From Auriscalpium vulgare (lineage: Eukaryota; Basidiomycota; Agaricomycetes; Russulales; Auriscalpiaceae), in contig JAHBBC010000001.1 of assembly GCA_019915015.1 (NCBI GenBank), forward strand, positions 3,410,001 through 3,474,000: a DNA stretch of 64,000 nt. The letters run 5' to 3'. The translations under genes and the position numbers were made by a program. The notes under the pieces were generated by a model. That model ran no database searches. It was not told the DNA's origin and worked only from the letters and a program-made list of their open reading frames with translations. Positions 9,985-23,300 of the stretch are shown piece by piece. Within the stretch, counting starts at the first letter, position 1. Every line of letters starts with the position of its first letter.

Positions 9985-12900
9985 ATGGACTACGACCGCT
10001 ACGACGCCCTCCTCCACTACATCTTCAAGCAGACCCAGGGCGACGCCTGGTTCCGCCCAGATGCCCGCGACATCGCCGCAGGCGTCTGCCTCCGCGACGA
10101 CCAGGGCGACTACCGCGTCTTCCCCTACGAGAACATCGCCCTCGAGCCCTTCGAGCGCGCCGTCCGCGCCCTCGGCCTCATCGTCGCCGTCAAGGTCCGC
10201 AGTGCCGTCGCCCACGCGGCCGTGGGTGAAGCGTAAGTCCTTCTCCATAGCCTGCCCCCGCGTGTACCTCGGACACGCGGAAATGAGCACCCGTGGGAGC
10301 GCGAAGGACGTGACGAACGCGACGGGCGGTGTCCTCGACCCCGATCCAGCTGTTCCGCGACGCTGCCATCGCCGCGATAGCGCGCCCGTCCTTCGGGATT
10401 GGTCTTGTCCCCAACCAGCCCGTCCCGCAGCTGCCCGCTATCGACTTGACAGCGGCGATACCGCGACCGCCCGCTTCTTGGCAGCCCGTTTCCTCGTCTC
10501 GCGAGCGGACTGCACCGCCCTTGCCATTTCCGTTCCTTGCCACTAGTGTTGTTGCAACGTCGCTGACAAGTCGTGATGCAGCGGCCCGGACGACAAGAGC
10601 GTTTACGTCGACTCCAACACCCGCATCCAGATCCTCGACACGATGAAGCAGCTCCCGCACGCCGACAAGGAGCAGAACGCCGCCTTCATCGTAAGCCAGT
10701 CTAGCCCCTTCTCCCACCCGAACACCCGCTCACGTTCGCCGTCCGCAGCGCGATGAGCGCGTCCTCGTCGTATGGGCCGACAGCCCAGAGTCCATCATCC
10801 CCACCTGCGGCGACTTTGAGGAGCGCCTCATCCGCCTCCTCTGGCGCGCCCGCCCCGGCGTCCCCTCCCTCTCCTCCACCGCCGCCTCCGCCACCTCCCA
10901 CCCCGTCTCCGTCGCCGACTCCGCCTCCGCGCACTCGCTCATCAATGTCCAGTCCCGCGCGTCCGGCACCGCACCCCCGAGTATGCGCCGCACGACCATG
11001 GGCGCCGCCTCGGCCGTGACTCCCGCCACGCTGTCCCGCGAGAACGTCGCCCTCGCCAGCGAGAAGCCTATTTTCGCGCCGGAGGTGCGCGTCGTCCGCA
11101 AGGTGAAGCGCAATTGGTACGGAAAGAAGGTCGTCGTCGTCGAGGAAATTCCGGTGGAGAAGGATGGATCGTCCGCGTATGATATCGAGATGGGACTGGA
11201 GTATGGCCCCGAAAAGAGAAAGGCGCTGCTCTATTCGCCGTTCTACAACGGTCTGGCCGCGGCCTTGTCAATGGGTGCGTTCAAGCCTGTCATCCGTTTC
11301 TATTGTGCTGACCGTAGGCGTGCAGTCTATGTTGGGAACGGTATCAGTGCGTACCGCGTTGGAACACGGAACGCCGCAACTGACCCGTGTATTCAGAGAT
11401 CCTCCTGGTCGAGTGGCGTCAAGACGGAAAATTCACCCACTTTGCGCTCATCGGCGTGCTCCCGCTCCTGTTCTGCGTCTCCTTGGTACGTCTTGCCCAC
11501 CATGCCGCTCACACGCCACGCTGATCGCGACCGCGGGGCAGTTCTTCAACATTCAGATCATCCAGAATCTCACCATGGCCTTTGGCCCGATCGCTCATTA
11601 CCACGACAACTCCAAGTACTACTCGGCCCGCAAGCCTCGCCCGAACAAGGAGATCGACGACAACCTGCCCCACATCACCATTCAGATGCCCGTGTACAAG
11701 GAGGGCCTTGATAACGTCTTGTATGTGGCTCCTTGAGTGCTCGGATGCACCCATTTACGCGCCTGGAATAGGATCCCATCCATTACGTCGATCAAGAAGG
11801 CAATGCAGACGTATGCGCGCCAAGGCGGGACGTCCAACATTTTTGTCAACGACGACGGTCTCCGGGTACGCGTGCATGCATCCGCTCCCCGCTTGCGTGA
11901 CTCACACCCACTACAGCTCCTGAACGACCGCGACCGCGCGACGCGTCTCGCGTTCTACGAGACGCATGGCATCGGCTGGGTCGCGCGTCCCCCGCACGGC
12001 GAGGAGAGCGCGACGGGCGACGGCAAGACGTTCGACCGCGCCGGCCGCTTCAAGAAGGCATCCAACATGAACTACGCGCTCGCGCTCTCGCGCACCGCCG
12101 AGAAGCACCTGCAGATGCTCGTCGACAGCGCCGCCGCCGCGCCGCCGACGGAGGACCTCAGCCACCGCGTGTCGGCGTCCGTCGAGGGCGGCCCGGCGAG
12201 CGTCACGCCACCCGACGACGGCGACGGCGACGCGCCCGAGCCGATGGCCATCGAGGAGCGCGCGCTCATGGCCGCGGTCGAGGAGGTGTTCGAGGAGAAC
12301 GGACGGCGCTGGAAGCCGTGGGCGAAGCACGGGAAGGCATGCCGTGTTGGCGAGATCATCCTCCTCGTCGACTCCGACACAATCGTCCCGGAGGACTGCC
12401 TGCGGGACGCCGCGCGCGAGATGGCGGAGGACCCTACCGTCGCCATCCTCCAGCACGAGTCCGACGTCATGCAGGTCGCCCACCACTACTTTGAGAACGG
12501 CATCGCGTACTTCACACGGCGCATTAATCGGTCCATCTCCCTCGGTAAGTGCCCGCGCCTGCGCCCGTTAATCTCCGCTCATAATGGATTTATTAGCGTG
12601 TGCCAATGGCGAGGTCGCCCCCTTTGTTGGACACAATGCGTGCGCATTCCGCCGTTATTCCACCGCTACTTCGTCCTGAATCGCCTATTTATAGCTTCAT
12701 CCGATGGAAAGCCATGCAGGATGCGTCCTTCCTCGACAAGGACGGCAAGGAGAAAATGTGGAGCGAGGCGCACGTCTCCGAGGACTTCGACATGGCGCTG
12801 CGCCTGCAGATGCGTGGGTACATCATCCGGTGCGTAGCAACTATCTCAGCCGCAGAACCGCCGCTGACCACGCGGCACACGCGTGCAGGTGGGCAACGTA

Positions 12901-14091
12901 CTCCAAGCGCGCATTCAAGGAGGGCGTGTCGCTCACCGTCGACGACGAGCTGAATCGCTGGCAGAAGTACGCCTACGGGTGCAGCGAGTGCGTCACTTCG
13001 TGGACTCGTGGGGCATAGCTGACGACGCCCCGCAGGCTTCTGTTCAATCCTATCATTCAGTGGTTCCGCCGCGGCCCCATCGCGCGTGAGATACATCGCT
13101 TCCTCTGGTCCACTGCTCCTCTCCACTACAAGATTTCCATGATGTCATGTACGTAGCTCGGCTGACACTCCATACGAACACGCTGACATTTAGCCTTTTT
13201 ACGCCAGACATGTTCTCATATTGTAAGCTTCAGGGTCTCGCGCGTGCAAAGCCTATCCTGACACATTCTGCGCGCAGACGGCATCGCCGGCTCGGTCACG
13301 ATTGCGATCATCAATTACGTGCTGCTTGGGTTCCAGTTCCCCACAGACGATTTCTACAGGCACAGTTTCGAGATCTGGCTGGCGACCACCGTCGTGTTCT
13401 TCGGAGGTGGGAACGTCGGGTTCACGTTGCTGGAGTACCGCCTCGGCGAGAAGAAATTGGTGCGTGGCGCCGTGATGGTCGCCGACGCGTCCTTACACAT
13501 TGCACAGTTGAGCGCCCTCATGACGAACATCCTCTGGATCCCTTTCTTGTGCGTACATGCGGCAGATACGAGAGCTGCGGGGGCTGACTGCTGTGTCCAG
13601 CTTCTTTTTCTTCGGCGGCCTCAGCATCCCCTTGAGCCAAGCCATCCTCGCCCACCTGTTTTCGTACAACATGACCTGGTCGGCAACGAAGAAGGAGGTC
13701 GAGCGCTCGAATTTCTTCAAGGAGGTGCCCAAGATCCTCAAGCGGTACGTCTCGGCGTCCCCCTTATCATCAGCAAGCTGACGCGCACCGACTGCAGATT
13801 CTGGTTCCCCTTCGTCGTGTCGGTCATCCTCATCGCCGCCATGATTGTGCTCTCGACGTCGCTCGTGCCTTATGCTTGGCGTGTGGACGGGTCCGCCTGG
13901 GCCGTGATATTCCCCCTAGCGTAAGCACGCCTATTTTTGGCCGCCGTGCGTTTCCTTATCTCCTATCTAGTGTCGTCGCCGGCTGCCACATTCTCTTCCC
14001 AGTAAGTCAGCATTCCTTCTTCCCTCGTTACCGAGCTGATTGTTCCCCACAGATCATCCTCAACCCATGGCTGATGATATTCTCGTACTAA
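9985..14091 (+). CDS. Membrane GT2-family processive glycosyltransferase
   Basis: Nineteen exons splice to 952 residues (9985-10232, 10582-10690, 10749-11274, 11326-11346, 11397-11485, 11542-11720, 11772-11865, 11917-12544, 12597-12639, 12695-12829, 12889-12987, 13036-13148, 13208-13222, 13278-13459, 13508-13548, 13601-13744, 13798-13920, 13971-14001, 14053-14091), all phases agreeing. An N-terminal cytosolic part (MDYDRYDALLHYIF) precedes a membrane stretch, then the catalytic domain with NDDG, LVDSDT and SEDFDMALR, then about five C-terminal membrane spans. The usual Q(x)xRW product-binding motif reads ELNRW. It is related to cellulose, chitin and hyaluronan synthases but is not a standard chitin synthase. 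The product is unknown; a cell-surface polysaccharide is likely. The first intron (349 bases) is unusually long and could hide a small exon. Confidence 0.85.
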
Positions 14092-14781
14092 ACTCGGCAG
14101 TTCAAAAATTCCGCCTCGAACGCTTTACCATACCCCGCGGACTTAACCAGAACCCACGACTGACGCTCTTCTTCCCCTTCACCCTTTGCACTACACGCTT
14201 ACCCTTGCATTTCCACATCCACGCTGTCATGGACTGTTGTCACCCCCTACTTGTATCGACTCACTTGCACACTTACCCGCCGTTTTCACTAGAGGTTATA
14301 CCATTGCGACTGATTTCCTTACGGACTGCTTCGAGCGTCTTGAACCTTCTAATGGAACCCGTTCGGTTCTGATATCCCTCCTGCTTCATTGTACTATATC
14401 TGGGATACCTACGCACGCCAGTTCGCGTAAAATACTTACAGAAGGATGACTACCTAACCACCGTCCCTACTCCGTGCCGCAGGTGCCCGTCGCGGCACCT
14501 TCAGGACATATTCCGTGGACTACTTGACATATTAGCTAGCTATCGTCGATCTTGCATGAATTACACGATTTCCAAGGTTGTTTGATGCGAGAGGGAGCGC
14601 TCTGAGATTGGATCATGAATGTAAACGCTTGTAGACTGCGCGCGCAAGGCGGAGGCCGTGAACGTACAACATGCAATTTATAGATCGCAAGTTCAACGGT
14701 TACAAAAGTAATGAGAATGGGCGAGAACACGGTTACACAACTTAGCTAAAAGAGCGAGGCCCGCACAGCGTGCGGCATCTT
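14092..14781. other. Convergent intergenic region, no gene seen
   Basis: This lies between the 3' ends of the GT2 gene and the minus-strand cellobiohydrolase. No coding signal was found. Confidence 0.6.
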
Positions 14782-16430
14782 TCACAGGCACTGAGAATAG
14801 TCTGTGAAGAGACAGTGAGCATATACGCAAGAAATCGAGACGACGGGAAGGGCTTACAGGAGTTGACCACCGTGCATGTGTAGGGGCTAACGCAAGATGT
14901 GGCGCCCGAATAGCCAGTGCCGCCGCACTGGGCGTAGTGCGCGGCAGTGCCGCCGGTGCTGCCGGTCGACGACGTCGACGAGCCGCTGCCGCTCGTCGAG
15001 CCGGTGCCCGTCGTGCTGCCCGTGTAGGTCGACCCGATGTCGCCAAACTTGATGTTCGAGTACGTGACCGACGCGCTGCCGCTCGCGCTCTCGACGGTCT
15101 TCGGGTCGCCGGACGACGCGGCGCAAGGGCCGCGGGTGACGCCCGGGGAGCTCGCGCTCTTCGTCGGCGGGTAGCTCGAGTCGAGCCAGAGCATGTCGGC
15201 GGTGTGGTCGTCCCAGATACTGAGCGCGAGCACCATGCCCGTGCTCATCGCGGTCCCGAGCGTCTTGAGGCCGCCCTTGGTCGCGAAGTAGTTCTGGTCG
15301 CCGAACGCCGTCTTCTGCTGCGCGCAGAAGTTGTCCGTGATCGAGTTGACGGCGTCGACGCCGGCGATGTTGACGTTGGAGTTCTGGATGACCTTCCCGT
15401 TCTGGACGTAGATGCGGCGGATCTCGGAGAGGGAGCCGGAGGAAGTGTTGGTGGACGTGATGAACTGAGTGACGACCGTGATCTTCTGACTGGTGTCGAC
15501 GGTTTGGCCCTTGCCGAGGAACGTGGTGTCTCCCATGCGGTAGGAGTTGAAGTCGCAGCCGTCGGCGTCGCAGACACCGGCGTAGCGGTTGTCGCCTTGC
15601 CCGCAGTCGGTTCCGCTGCAGCGCGTCTGGCCGGTGACGCTGCAGGGGTGGGGGGTGTACGCCTCGGCGTTCACGTTGGCTTCCCAGATATCCATCTCGC
15701 TGCAGCATGTACCGTAATTGCCGGTACCAGCATTGGTATCGTTGGGAGACGCGACCCAGCCGGCGACGTTCGCCTGTTGGATAAACATCATCAGCGGTGA
15801 CACGAAAAACGTTGCAGCAGTACGAACCTGGCCGTTGATGAACTTGATGTCGCGGGGACACTGCGCATCGCAGTAGCCGGTGCCGTACTTGGCACCAGCC
15901 TTGTTGGTGGAGTACTTGGCCATGCCGCCATCGGCGTCCATCTCGACAAGGTAAACGGCGCCGTTCAGGCCGCAAGGAAGGTTGGACATATCGACGTCGA
16001 ACGTGAACTCCTGGTTAAGGAGCTTGAACATCTGGTACTGGGTGTCGCTCGCCATGAGGTACACGCGCGAACCGACGTTCGCGCCAGTCACGAATGTAAG
16101 CGTGAGGGCGTTGCCGCTCGCGGTGATGCCGTAGGTGCCAGTGTAGTCAGCGCCGTCGAGCGCGCAGTTGGCTGCGCATGTCGTGGCGTCGGGGCAGACC
16201 GTGGCGTTCCAGGTGTTACCGGTGTAGCAGTTGGTGTAGGTGCCCACGGCGTGCAACCAGCGCCAGTTGGAGTCGAGGACGACGGAGGTGGCGACGGTCT
16301 TGCAGCCGCCGCTCGTCGTGCACTGCTGTGCGGGCAGCGACGGGTGGGTCTCTGCTGTGTTGGTTCCGGCCTGCTGGGCGTACACCACAGCGAGGGAGGA
16401 AAGTGCGAGTAGTATGGATGCGCGCAGCAT
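14782..16430 (-). CDS. cbhI: Cellobiohydrolase I, GH7-CBM1 (copy A)
   Basis: This secreted enzyme releases cellobiose from cellulose chain ends (reducing-end type in GH7). Exons are 16430-15828, 15773-14858 and 14801-14782, giving 512 residues. A signal peptide ([18 protein letters not shown]) leads to [12 protein letters not shown]. The catalytic motif EMDIWEAN is formed with Glu about 227, Asp 229 and Glu 232. A Gly/Ser/Thr linker ([18 protein letters not shown]) joins a C-terminal CBM1 beginning HYAQCGG, completed only by the last 20-base exon (ending YYSQCL). The 54-base intron at 15774-15827 is in frame but removing it restores the conserved INGQ-ANVAGW join. It faces copy B head to head and has the same exon lengths (603, 916, 20). 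Confidence 0.97.
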
Positions 16431-16647
16431 GCTAGCTAAAATTCACGTTTAAATCACCTGGCGAGCGAGCAAAATAAACCGCATACGCACGAGATGGCGT
16501 GTAATGAATCAATCTCTCGAGTGCAGTCCGCAGGGGCTCGCTGGAAGGAATAGATGATATCAGAGTCAAATTGGAGAGGGGAGAGGCAGGGAGCTGCGTA
16601 CCAAAGCTCTCTTGCGAGGTGCTGAGGATTTGCGTCTGCTGCAAGCC

Positions 16648-16654
16648 TTATATA
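16648..16654 (-). promoter_or_regulatory. TATA box of cellobiohydrolase copy A
   Basis: TATATAA on the minus strand lies 217 bases before the ATG at 16430. The long spacing fits a spliced leader. Confidence 0.5.
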
Positions 16655-17525
16655 CTTTACCAGCGTCGAGGCCACCGTTCTGGCCACTCAATGCATGGTG
16701 CACGGGACCGATTTCCTGGCCTCGTGAAGGCCATACGATTGAACAGGCGACTGCTTCCGCGTTCCGCTACATCCGAGAGTAGGAAGTAGGAACAAGCTGG
16801 GAAGCCTACGTCTCGAAACCGGATGGGCCCGGAGAAGGCGACCAAGCCGACGAGATTGCGAAATTCAAGCGTTTGAAGGCGCGAGACTTCAAAGCTTGCC
16901 GACGTTGAACCGCTGAAGCAACGCGTCGTCGATCGGGATCACGACTCTTTTGTCGCTTGTGACCGTGACACGACATGCATGCGCCGCCACGCTGGGTTAT
17001 GGTTCACCGCCCTCCTGGCAGCCCCCTCTGCGCTCTCCTGCCTCTGCACGCTCGTCTCTCGCTCCTCTGTAGCTGCATCGTCTCAGTCTGCCGCGGTTTC
17101 TCCAATATAGCCACCTGATCTTCCTAGTGCCAAGACCCCGCAAAGAAGCTAGATTCCCCCATGACTGTCTTCGCGTGATGGCCGATTGTCAGGCGGAAGC
17201 CCTCGATGAGCTGGCATCTTCCAGACCGACCTCCCTTTCCGACAAATGAGCGGTACCACCGGCGGCATACGCCCGACGAAGCTGCTGCCCCACAAACTAA
17301 CCGAAGAAAAGGTCACAATGTCTAACGTCGCCGTCACGTCGGTGAGCTCACCCTTCATTCTGCTTGTTGATACCTGCATCTCGGATGCCAGCGCGGTGCC
17401 AAGCACATTTTTTCTCTTGCCAAGCGACCGCATTGCAGACAAGGATTGGATTTATCCGTGCTGTCCACCACACGATAGAACGATGCCGTCGCTTGGAGGA
17501 GCACCCGAGTAGCGCAAATCGTCGA

Positions 17526-17532
17526 TATAAAA
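17526..17532 (+). promoter_or_regulatory. TATA box of cellobiohydrolase copy B
   Basis: TATAAAA lies 224 bases before the ATG at 17756. A 56-base GT-AG segment (17586-17641) in the leader would bring the spliced distance nearer to normal. Confidence 0.5.
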
Positions 17533-17755
17533 ACCCTCTGAAAATGCAGATTTCATCCAACCCACCTCCCTCAGAAACTCTAGTGGTAAGCAGTCGTTTT
17601 CACTTGATCTGCGACTCTCAATCCTGAACTTAATTGAGCAGGCGTTTCCCAAACCGGTCGGTCTCAATCCCCGAAGACATTCAATTACACTTGCCCAGTA
17701 TGTCCGTCCACATGTCCCGCCATTCATTTCTTGTGCTCATGTGAACTCCAGCATC

Positions 17756-19402
17756 ATGTTCCGTGCCTCCGCGCTATTTTCCCTTTCCCTGCTCGCCGTG
17801 GCCTACGCCCAGCAGGTCGGCACTAACAAGGCCGAGACTCACCCGTCGCTGCCCGCACAGCAGTGCACGACGAGTGGCGGCTGCACGACCCTCTCCACCT
17901 CCGTCGTTCTTGACGGCAACTGGCGTTGGTTGCACGCTGTGGGTTCCTCCACCAACTGCTACACCGGTAACACCTGGAACGCCACGGCCTGCCCCGACGC
18001 CACGACATGCGCGACCAACTGCGCGCTCGACGGTGCTGACTACACTGGCACCTACGGCATCACCGCGAGTGGCAACGCCCTCACGCTCCAATTCGTGACT
18101 GGCGCAAACGTCGGCTCGCGCGTGTACCTCATGGCGAGCGACACCCAGTATCAGATGTTCAAGCTCCTTAACCAGGAGTTCACGTTTGACGTTGATATGT
18201 CCAACCTTCCTTGCGGCCTGAACGGCGCCGTTTACCTTGTCGAGATGGACGCCGATGGCGGTATGGCCAAGTACTCCACCAACAAGGCTGGTGCCAAGTA
18301 CGGCACTGGCTACTGCGATGCGCAGTGTCCCCGCGACATCAAGTTCATCAACGGCCAGGTTCGTACTGCTGCAACGATTTTTCGTCTCACCGCTGATGAT
18401 GTCTCTTCAACAGGCGAACGTTGCTGGCTGGGTCGCGTCTCCCAACGATACCAATGCAGGCGAAGGAAATTGGGGCACCTGCTGCAGTGAGATGGATATC
18501 TGGGAAGCCAACGTGAACTCCGCGGCGTACACTCCCCATCCTTGCAGCGTCACCGGTCAAACGCGTTGCACCGGTACCGATTGCGGGCAAGGCGACAACC
18601 GCTATGCCGGTGTCTGCGACGCCGACGGCTGCGACTTCAATTCCTACCGCATGGGTAACACTGCCTTCCTCGGCAAGGGATCCACCGTAGACACCAGCAA
18701 GAAGATCACGGTCGTCACTCAGTTCATCACCTCCGACAACACTTCCACCGGCACCCTCTCCGAGATCCGCCGCATCTACGTCCAGAACGGGGTTGTCGTC
18801 CAGAACTCCAACGTCAACGTCGCGGGCGTTGACGCCGTTAACTCGATCACGGACAGCTTCTGCGCTGAGCAGAAGACCGCATTTGGTGACCAGAACTACT
18901 TCGCGACCAAGGGCGGCCTCAAGACGATGGGGACTGCCATGGCCACGGGCATGGTGCTCGCGCTCAGTATCTGGGACGATCACACCGCCGACATGCTCTG
19001 GCTCGATTCGACCTACCCGCCGTCGAAGAGCACCACCGCGCCTGGCGTGGCCCGTGGCCCTTGCGCTGCCTCATCCGGCGACCCGAAGACCCTCGAGAGC
19101 GGGAGCGGGAGCGCGTCGGTTACGTACTCGAACATCAAATTCGGCGACATCGGGTCGACCTACACGGGCAGCACGACGGGCACCGGCTCGACGAGCGGCA
19201 GCGGAACGTCGACGTCGTCGACCGGTAGCACCGGCGGCACTGCCGCGCACTACGCCCAGTGCGGCGGCATTGGCTATTCGGGTGCCACAACTTGCGTCAG
19301 TCCCTACACATGCACGGTGGTCAACTCCTGTAAGTCCTTTCTGTCGTCTCGATTTCTTTCATATATACTCACTATTCCTCAGACTATTCTCAGTGCCTGT
19401 GA
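17756..19402 (+). CDS. cbhI: Cellobiohydrolase I, GH7-CBM1 (copy B)
   Basis: This is a paralogue of the minus-strand gene at 14782-16430 with the same predicted reaction. Exons are 17756-18358, 18414-19329 and 19383-19402, again 603, 916 and 20 bases and 512 residues. The start [18 protein letters not shown] aligns with MLRAS of copy A; no ATG lies just upstream in frame. EMDIWEAN, the Ser/Thr/Gly linker and the CBM1 (HYAQCGG...YYSQCL) are all present. Differences from copy A are scattered substitutions, for instance NAGEGNWG against NAGTGNYG. Introns sit at the same two places but differ in sequence. It is intact and probably expressed. Confidence 0.97.
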
Positions 19403-20397
19403 AAAAAGTCGCGCGCTGTGTGGGGGCGGAGGGCATATGCCCTTGCTTCTGCTGACAAAGTCATCAAAAATGTGTTCTTTCCCGGTCTCAATTCTTTTGT
19501 AACTGTTTAGCTTGCCAATTATAAAGCGCATGTTGTATGTTCGCGATCTCCGCCTGCTTGCAGTCTTCAAGTGGCGTGTATACATTCATTTTATCTCTGA
19601 TCTGAGGGCGGCGCCTGACCTCGCGTCGAACCAACTTGCAAAGCGAGCATTCCATGCAATCTTACAGTAGCTACTTACCAAGTCGTCCAAAAAATATGTC
19701 CTGATGGAAGGTGCGCGCGTCGCTTAATGGCCCATTCGATGCCGAGTGGAATGGAGTTTAGGTTTTGTAGATGTACCATACGTAGGTATCGCAGACATAT
19801 CAATTCCTGACGTCCTCAGAGGCGGCTGACATATACACAGACTACTCTCGCATGTTGTAAGCGCTTTGATCCTGGAAGGCCTGGATTTACCGACTCAAAA
19901 ATCACAGTACTGCAGTACTTAATGTAGCATCTGACCAGTGTAGAATCTGAATAGGAGCTCCTGCCATACGCCCCACAATTACAGTTGCCGCTTGTATTGT
20001 TCACCTGGCTTTCCCGAGCTCCCTGTGGTCACAGTCGACCGAGATCAGACAGTGCTTAGGCAATATCTGAATGGTATACAACGTCTGGCTAAACTTAGTG
20101 AAGATCCGTGGGCCGGGATGCAGGAATAGTAATGTCGGAAGCCGGGCGCACCTGTGAGTAAAACAAACCTAGATGTGTGTCGCCGAAGGCATCCGCGAAT
20201 CAAGAGAAGCAAGAGAACAGAACAGTCGCCCAAGATTGCAGATCCGTAATAATGTTGCAGACGCCCGAGGGCTGCATTTCGGTCCGCAGCTTGTTCTTGA
20301 AATAAGTGTGAGAGCACGCAATGAGTATACGAGAATGGCATCGACTCATGGGAGTTGAATAATCATCCGGGGGAGAAAATGAAAGAAGCAAAACCAG
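19403..20397. other. Convergent intergenic region, no gene seen
   Basis: About 1 kb lies between the 3' ends of cellobiohydrolase B and the GH95 gene. No domain, repeat array or RNA gene is visible. Confidence 0.55.
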
Positions 20398-23300
20398 TCA
20401 AAACGTGATCGTGTGTGTAGACGCCGCACCCGTCATAAACTGTGCTACAACTTTACCAGCGAAGGTGACTCGCACCGTCCGGGTTTGCCCCTCGCTTCCG
20501 ACCACGATGGTAGCGAGCGTAGGAGAGCCACCGCTCCATTCCAAATCGAGGGTCATCCCGCCGCGCAGGCGTGCGCCTGTGATGCGCCCAGAGGGCCACT
20601 GACGCGGCAGGGCAGGCAGCAGCGAGACCGTCAATGGCGCCGTCCACGACGCCACGTCCGGAGCTTGAACGAGGGCATTCTGTAGTTGCGAGTTGATTGG
20701 GGCATGGTAAGGCGCCGAAAAAGAGCAGGACACACCAGTACTGCCGCCGGGAAACCAAGATTGGCGTCGATTTGGAACGGGCCACCCTGAGAATACAGGC
20801 TGAACAAGTTCGGTCCAAAGTTCCGCTGCAGCGCATACTTGAGGTTCAAAGTCTACTCAGCATGCATTATTGAAGCCGGGATAGTCACTCACGGAGAGCT
20901 CGTGATAGAACATAGAGGCATTACCGAGTTGAGCCCACGCAGCGGCGCGCCATACCTTCTCCCACCCAGCGTCGCCATCGGCCCCAGTGCCATTACCACG
21001 GTGAATCAGACTCGTGGTCGCTGCGGCTAAGACATCACCAATGCTGTAGTTGCGCCCGGACCCATTGTCGACTGGCCCTTGAATTGATGGATTGAAATTT
21101 GCCACGGCATAGCCAGGGTACAGGCCAACCAGGTGGGATAAGTGGCGATGGGTGTCATTCCGAACGTCCATGTCGAATTTCCATTCTGCATAGATGATGT
21201 CAGCGATAAGAGTCCAAGCAAAGCCAGGCAAATAACATACCTTGCAATTGCTGCCAAGAACCAATGTGGATTCCTTTGTCCATCGTGGATCGTTTCATCT
21301 GCACCTCTGCGGCCTATATTTTAGGTGGGACAAGGAGACGGACTGAAGTGCGCTTACCTGACAAGAATGCCTGATCGTTATCCCCAGCCGCCTCAAAACC
21401 TTTCTCCACAGCATTAAACAATTGCCAGATTAACTGTTGGGCATGGGCACATCCTTAGAGCCGAACGGCGTAAGCGAGTGTAATGGACGAAAGACCAAGG
21501 AAATTTACCGAATGTGATAGGTGCCTGCTCCGGAGAATTGCAGGGTACCACCACTAGGCTGGAGTCGTGGAAGTGTTCGTCTGGAACGAGCTTATCTAGA
21601 TGAAACTCGGCGACGGCCTTAAGCAACGGCCATCCTTGAGCCTTCCACCAGATCGTGTCCCCGGTGAAGTCAAAGTGGTCCCAAACGTGCACCATCTGCG
21701 CGATGCCTAGTCAGCGAATTCGAGAACCAGCTTTCAGCCGTAAAACGCACCATCCAGACAGAGGACTCTAGCGAATGATCCTGATATCAGTGTGAAGATT
21801 TCGTAGCTGTTAGATGTCCACAAACCAGGGTAGTTAGCCCACTCGGCGGAACCGTCACCGTTTTTCATGCCGGTGGCCCCAAAGATCTGTCCCGGAGGCA
21901 GCGGGTCGGTGCTGAGCACAAGCGATGATCCTTAACAGAACGTACGTTCATCTACAAAATCAGGTCAATTAGATGAGCAACTCAGGAGGGGTAAGACACC
22001 TTGACTGACCTCGTTGTGAGTTACCCATCCTCTTGAGATATTGTACAATATTTGCGCCGTTTCTGTTCCCCGAGGAGCCCAAGTTTTCTGGACAGAAATA
22101 TAGACAGCGTCAAAAGCACACGCCTAGAAAAAACTCACTTCTATATAGCTAAAGAGCGGCCGCGTTACATCGAGGTTGGTAATTTCAGCTGCCCAATAAT
22201 TCATTTGTAGGTTGATATTTGCATCTGCGAATGATTTGAGCTGAGAATCGTACTTGCGCTAACAGGTACTCGCGATAATCTGCCAAGGTCCACATATGAT
22301 CAGATCAGTAGTTTCTCGATAACTCATCAAAGCCAACGCACCGCCATTCCAGGCATTGTACTGGTCGCTGGCCCACTTTCCTTGTAAATTTGCCGGAAGG
22401 CTGCCACGGGAGCTACTAGCCAGAAGATAGCGTGCATAGTTGAATGTAATCCACTCCAGATACGGATTACCGACGTCCACTTGGTACGCATTCCACAGCG
22501 CGTCCGTTGGAGTCAAAAAGTCTGGCACCTCTCCTAGAGACAATGAGAATTTGCCTGTGACCGAGGAGAAATCCTGCACGTGCTGCGCAAGCACCGACGA
22601 AAATGACTCCGGTGGCAGCGATGAAGCGTTCGTGATGGACTTCGTAGCAGCTCCTAGGAGAGGCACAAGCGCACCGTGTGGGTCGGACCCTTGGAAAGTG
22701 AACGAATGTGCCGCATCGCCAGCATTCATGTCGTAGTTCGTGCCGCCAACCCAGGTAATCCAAGCCTCCTTTGCGCCAGTAACGCTCAAGGTTGCGTTGG
22801 GAGGCATTCCGTGCGCAGAAGTGACCGGAGCGCACTCAACCAACGCGGAAGCGCTATTAGACGCAGACATTTGAACCCTGGCAAGGATTTCATATAGCAT
22901 TCCAGGGTCCGAGGCAAATCCACGGATTCGAATGGTCGAGTTGTCGAAGCATGTGACATTTGGCACGGGCAGACCAGTTTCAGGATGTTGCGAATAGCTG
23001 TAGGCCAGTTCCGGGAGCACGGGCGCTGTGGTATTGATGTGCTGAATGCATGCTTGGAGCGGCTGTGAGCAGAACGACGTGCTGAGACGTTGTGAGCAGA
23101 TGTGGGAAATGTACACCAATGGCGTTCTTACCGGGAATAAGAAGTCTCGTTCTGCGTCCACTGCGAGCGCGCCAGCGCCGAATCCAAATCTAGCCACCGA
23201 AAGTACTGTGATACAGACCCAGTGGCATTAAGGCTCGAAAGCATATACCCTGCTCCAGTGTACGAGCCTTAAGGATATCGGTCAGCTTCCTCTCGAAATG

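Larger units (their letters stand above)
16431..17755. promoter_or_regulatory. Shared promoter region of the cellobiohydrolase pair
   Basis: 1.3 kb lies between the two divergent ATGs. Each side has a TATA box about 220-230 bases before its ATG, and each leader has GT/AG pairs that could be a 5'UTR intron (17586-17641 for copy B; one or more options within 16436-16601 for copy A). No other gene is supported here. Confidence 0.65.

Noticed and set aside
15774..15827. In-frame 18-residue insertion in cellobiohydrolase A
   Set aside because: It has GT-AG borders, sits where copy B has a 55-base intron, and its removal restores INGQ-ANVAGW.
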